NCBI GenBank assembly: GCA_028829895.1
Contig: CM054180.1
Coordinates: 93,370,135-93,434,134, forward strand
Reading direction: 5' to 3'
DNA: 64,000 nucleotides
Source of the DNA: Sinotaia quadrata
Lineage: Eukaryota > Mollusca > Gastropoda > Architaenioglossa > Viviparidae
The translations under genes and the position numbers were made by a program. Numbering within the stretch: the stretch's first letter is position 1; the number at the start of each line of letters is the position of its first letter. Below the pieces are notes generated by a model. The model ran no database searches and had not been told where the DNA came from. It worked only from the letters and a program-made list of their open reading frames with translations. Positions 45,870 to 64,000 of this stretch are shown here, in pieces.

Positions 45870-46228
45870 TGTGAACGAGGACATTAGGAGTTGGAGGGAA
45901 TGGGTAGTCTGACTAGGCATATTGTTAATAAGTGAGGACAAAGATATTGGGTGTGGGGGTTGTCAGTCTGACTGTGCTTATTGTTAAGTGAGGACAAAGA
46001 TATTGGGGGTGGGGGTCGTCAATATGACTGGATAAATTACTGTGGTGGGACAAAGACATGGGGGAGGGGGGTGTAGTCTGGCTGGAGATGATTGTTGCAG
46101 TGTGGTGGCAAAAGCAGTCTGGAACAGTATAACTGGACATGAATGTTGAGAAGTGGGGAATGACTGAACACCAGTATTGTGGGTGGGAACAAAGACATAA
46201 GGGGTTGGCTCGACTGAACAGCTGTATT
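45870..46228. repeat. Minisatellite, about 57-bp unit, about 6 diverged copies
   Basis: Units with GTGAGGACAAAGATATTGGG, GTGGGGGT and AGTCTGACTG. G-rich on plus. It lies just downstream of the PHYHD1 stop, so it may be in its 3' UTR (C-rich on the transcript strand). Confidence 0.8.
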
Positions 46229-46284
46229 GTGATTTTTTTAGTGATGACTCCGGAGAAGCATGAGGTGTACTGTATTTGGTGAAG

Positions 46285-46560
46285 AGAGTTTTGATGCATT
46301 CTGTGTTGTGTTTTAATAATGTTTACAGACAAGTATGTTGTCTGTATTTTTTACTGATGACTGTTGGCAAGTGTGTTCTGTATTGTGTTTTTAATGACGA
46401 CTGTCTGTGGTTGTGTTTTAATAATGTTTACAAACAAGTATGTTTTCTGTATTTTTTTACTGATGACTGCTGCAAGTGTGTTCTGTATTGTGTTAATGAT
46501 GACTGTTTACAAGTATGCTGTATTATGTTTTATGTTTGTACATTCACGTGTGTGTGTCTG
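46285..46560. repeat. Diverged minisatellite near the PHYHD1 stop
   Basis: Repeated GTGTTCTGTATTGTGTTTTA and TTTTTTACTGATGACTG; about three long units of 60-75 bp with internal sub-repeats. Probably 3' UTR of PHYHD1. Confidence 0.7.
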
Positions 46561-46616
46561 TGTGTGAAGAGGAATAGGTGTGTTTTCCAATAGCAGTGTA
46601 TATTTCCAGGGGCAGA

Positions 46617-61440
<14,824 letters not shown>

Positions 61441-61449
61441 CTGCAACAA

Positions 61450-61960
61450 CAAAAATCACAGGCAACAGTAAAGAAATAGATAAAATCATAGACACAAACA
61501 TGATTCAATGATTAAAGAAAACTGAAAAGAGATAAAATTATGTATACAATTAGGATTAAAAAATCACAGTAAAATATTGATCAAATCATATGTACAAACA
61601 GGATTCATGGATTACAGAAAAAATAAATAAAATCATAAACAAATAAGAAAGAAATATTTTCAGATTCCAGTAAGAAAATACATACAATCATATATACATG
61701 ATTAATAGACGCAGTAAATAAATAGATAAAACCATATATACAAACAGAATTTATATATACAGTAATTAAATAGATAAAACCATATATACAAACAGGATTC
61801 ATATATACAGTAACGAAATAGATAAAACCATATATACAAACAGGATTCATATATACAGTAATGAAATAGATAAAACCATACATACAAACAGGATTTATAT
61901 ATACAGTAATGAAATAGATAAAATCATATATACAAACAGGATTCATAGATCACAGTAAAG
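61450..61960. repeat. Minisatellite, about 48-bp unit, about 9 copies
   Basis: Starts about 10 bp from the acceptor of exon 61440-61378. Units of AATAGATAAAACCATATATA then CAAACAGGATTCATATATAC. Core four units near-identical, edges diverged. Confidence 0.92.
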
Positions 61961-62284
61961 GTAAAGAGAATGACATTTCTGTGCATTCTGAAATGAATGC
62001 TTACAGTTACAATCTCCATTCAATCAGGAACAGCTATTCAAAGAAATGAGAAATTGTTCTTTTATCAGTATTAATATGAATTCAAAGATGTTAAAGTCTG
62101 AATCAAGGTCTTTATTGTCAAAGGTGATTTAGAGCTATGTAATTTAGTTTGCCATTTACCTTGCTGTAAATAATTAATTAACATTTTACTTCAATTCTGA
62201 TTATCTTCCAATGACTAGGAGATGTATGTTTATTGAATAACTATATCCCAACAAACTTCACAAAAATTACTCTGTAAGCAAAAT

Positions 62285-62500
62285 ATAACACTTACAGAGT
62301 ACATTCTTCACATTACAAGATATAATAGTATAATTTATATATTCACCATACAAACAGATACTAGTAAAGGAATATACTGATATGACTGGTTTGTATGCCA
62401 GTAACATAATAGTATAATTTATATATTCACCATATAAAGAGACATTAGTAAAGGAATATACTGATATGTCTGGTATGTATGCCAGTAATATAATAGTGGT
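62285..62500. repeat. Direct duplication, about 87 bp, 2 copies
   Basis: AATAGTATAATTTATATATT and AGTAAAGGAATATACTGATA repeat once. 61960-62285 before it is unique and unassigned. Confidence 0.88.
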
Positions 62501-62639
62501 AGCTAACTTGTTCATTGCAGAAATTAAAGTACTTTTCCAAAATGTATACATAGTTTTATTTATTTACTCACCAGCTTCTTTTCATATATACTTATAACAT
62601 TTTAACAAAAACAGATATAATGTTAAAAAAAAAAAAAAT

Positions 62640-63100
62640 CAATGTATCAGTATTAGTATTACTCTTTACATTTCCATTCTTAATGGTATAAAAAAGCAAT
62701 TTATCAGTATTAATCATTTAATGTTATTCATTACAGCTCTATGCCTGATAGGATAAAAAAGCAATTTATTAGTATTAATGTTAGTCATTACAGCTGTATG
62801 CCTGATAGGATAAAAAAAAAAAAAGCAATTTATCAGTTAATGTTACTCATTACAGTTCTATGCTTACTTTTGGCATCAGAAGCAATTTATTATATATTAA
62901 TGTTACTCATTACATTTCTATGTTGAAGCACTGAAAAGCAATTAATCATTATTAATGTTACTCAATAATTTCTATGTTGAAGGCATTGAAAAGCAATTAA
63001 TCAGTATTTATAATATTAATGTTACTCAATACATTTCTATGTTGAAGGCATTGAAAAGCAATTAATCATTATTAATGTTACTTATAGTTCTTAATAGCAG
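62640..63100. repeat. Diverged minisatellite, about 58-bp unit, about 8 copies
   Basis: Units of AAAAAGCAATTTATCAGTAT then TAATGTTACTCATTACA and TCTATG(C/T). Older than neighbouring arrays, judging by drift. Confidence 0.85.
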
Positions 63101-63464
63101 AAGGTAAATGAATTTAGAAACAATCAGATAATTTGTTCTTTTATTATTTTTTATTTTAAGAAAAAAATGCATTATTTTTAAAGTCTATGCTTTGACATAT
63201 GACCACATTTATAATAATAATGTTATAATAATTGGTAATTCTAATTTAAAAAGGAACTAGTTGTTGTCTTTGAGTTCTTTGAGCAGTAGAGGGGTTGAAA
63301 AAGAATTCTGAAACTCTGGCCAGAGCAATATATAACATATAGATTACAAAAGGACAAAATGAGTAAACAATAATTATCATAAACATTTTTCTTTCAAAAC
63401 AATTCTAATATTCACACCTTCCTTCTGTTGTGACAGTGCTTTTAAGCAAAAAGCTACTTTAACA

Positions 63465-63662
63465 AAGTGAATTTTAAGTGTTATAAACCATTAAAGGACA
63501 TGCATATCTAACCCCCTTAAAATAAAGATTTTGAATTTTAAGTGTTATAAACCATTAAAGGACATTCATATCTAACCCTCTTAAAATAAAGATTTTGAAT
63601 TTTAAGTGTTATAAACCATTAAAGAACATGCATATCTAACCCCCTTAAAATAAAGAGTTTGA
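63465..63662. repeat. Minisatellite, 63-bp unit, about 3 copies
   Basis: Units of TGAATTTTAAGTGTTATAAA then CCATTAAAGGACATGCATAT and CTAACCCCCTTAAAA, nearly identical. Confidence 0.93.
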
Positions 63663-63699
63663 AAAGATTGGAGAAAGAATCTCATTTAAATATTTACGT

Positions 63700-64000
63700 G
63701 TTATTCACTCACAGTCAGAATAGAGAGGAATGTTTCACAAACTTTCATCATATCGCTGAATGTCACATTAAAACTGTTATACAAACCTTTATCCTATCAA
63801 TGAATGTCACATTAAGAATGTTACACAAAATTTTTTAGTTCATCAATGAAAGTCACACTAAGACTGCTACACAAATTTTCATCTTATGAATGAATGTCAC
63901 ACTAAGACTATAACATAAATTTTTATTTTATTGCCGAATGTCACACTAAGACTGTTACACAAACCTTTATCTCATCACTGAATGCTACAATAAGACCGTT
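63700..64000. repeat. Minisatellite, about 54-bp unit, runs off the window edge
   Basis: At least five units with ATGAATGTCACACTAAGACT and TTACACAAA(C/T)(C/T)TT. The end of the array is outside the window. Confidence 0.88.

Noticed and set aside
63713..63765. Possible upstream PHYHD1 exon (MMKVCETFLSIL before GTGAGT)
   Set aside because: It is one unit of the 54-bp array and does not match the family's segment before ALAKAVGL.

Overview
Eukaryotic (animal) nuclear DNA. It is AT-rich, has spliced genes with GT/AG introns, and carries several decayed metazoan transposons and an exceptional load of minisatellites. The PHYHD1-type gene, the transposon mix and the repeat style suggest an invertebrate, perhaps a mollusc or another lophotrochozoan. 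That assignment is inference; nothing seen here fixes the taxon.

Layout. Positions 1-17,370 hold no gene I can support. They are a near-continuous series of tandem arrays (periods about 24-78 bp) and CA/TG microsatellites, with one small hAT-type element at 15023-15219 that has a perfect 8-bp target duplication. Positions 17,376-39,143 carry the 3' part of a plus-strand multi-exon gene (gene A). Eight exons join in phase from 18,128 to a stop at 39,141-39,143, with a probable 38-nt micro-exon before them. They give about 566 residues of a protein I do not recognise: helical first half, acidic linker, coiled-coil-like stretch, and a Gln/Ser/Pro-rich final exon. Its introns are packed with minisatellites, a Penelope-like fragment, a non-LTR retrotransposon relic and an inverted pair of repeat copies around two exons.

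Positions 46,617-61,440 carry the 3' part of a minus-strand gene convergent with gene A: phytanoyl-CoA dioxygenase domain-containing protein 1 (PHYHD1). Six exons give 172 C-terminal residues including the Fe(II)-binding His-x-Asp, the distal His and the 2-oxoglutarate Arg. The N-terminal exons must lie beyond 64,000. Between the two genes is a decayed hAT transposon (43983-45641). Inside the PHYHD1 introns are a decayed piggyBac transposon (54422 to about 56640, minus) and the 5' part of a second one (from 57723, plus).

Main point of interest. Minisatellites here are not only intron filler: two have captured exon edges of PHYHD1. At 53460-54130 the 5' splice site of the catalytic exon and about 24 nt of coding sequence are repeated about 17 times. 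The first two copies are spaced exactly 33 nt, so alternative donors would add 11 or 22 residues in frame. At 47633-47815 the 3' splice site and start of another exon are repeated twice more. Other arrays carry donor-like and acceptor-like motifs in every unit in the sense direction of the host gene.
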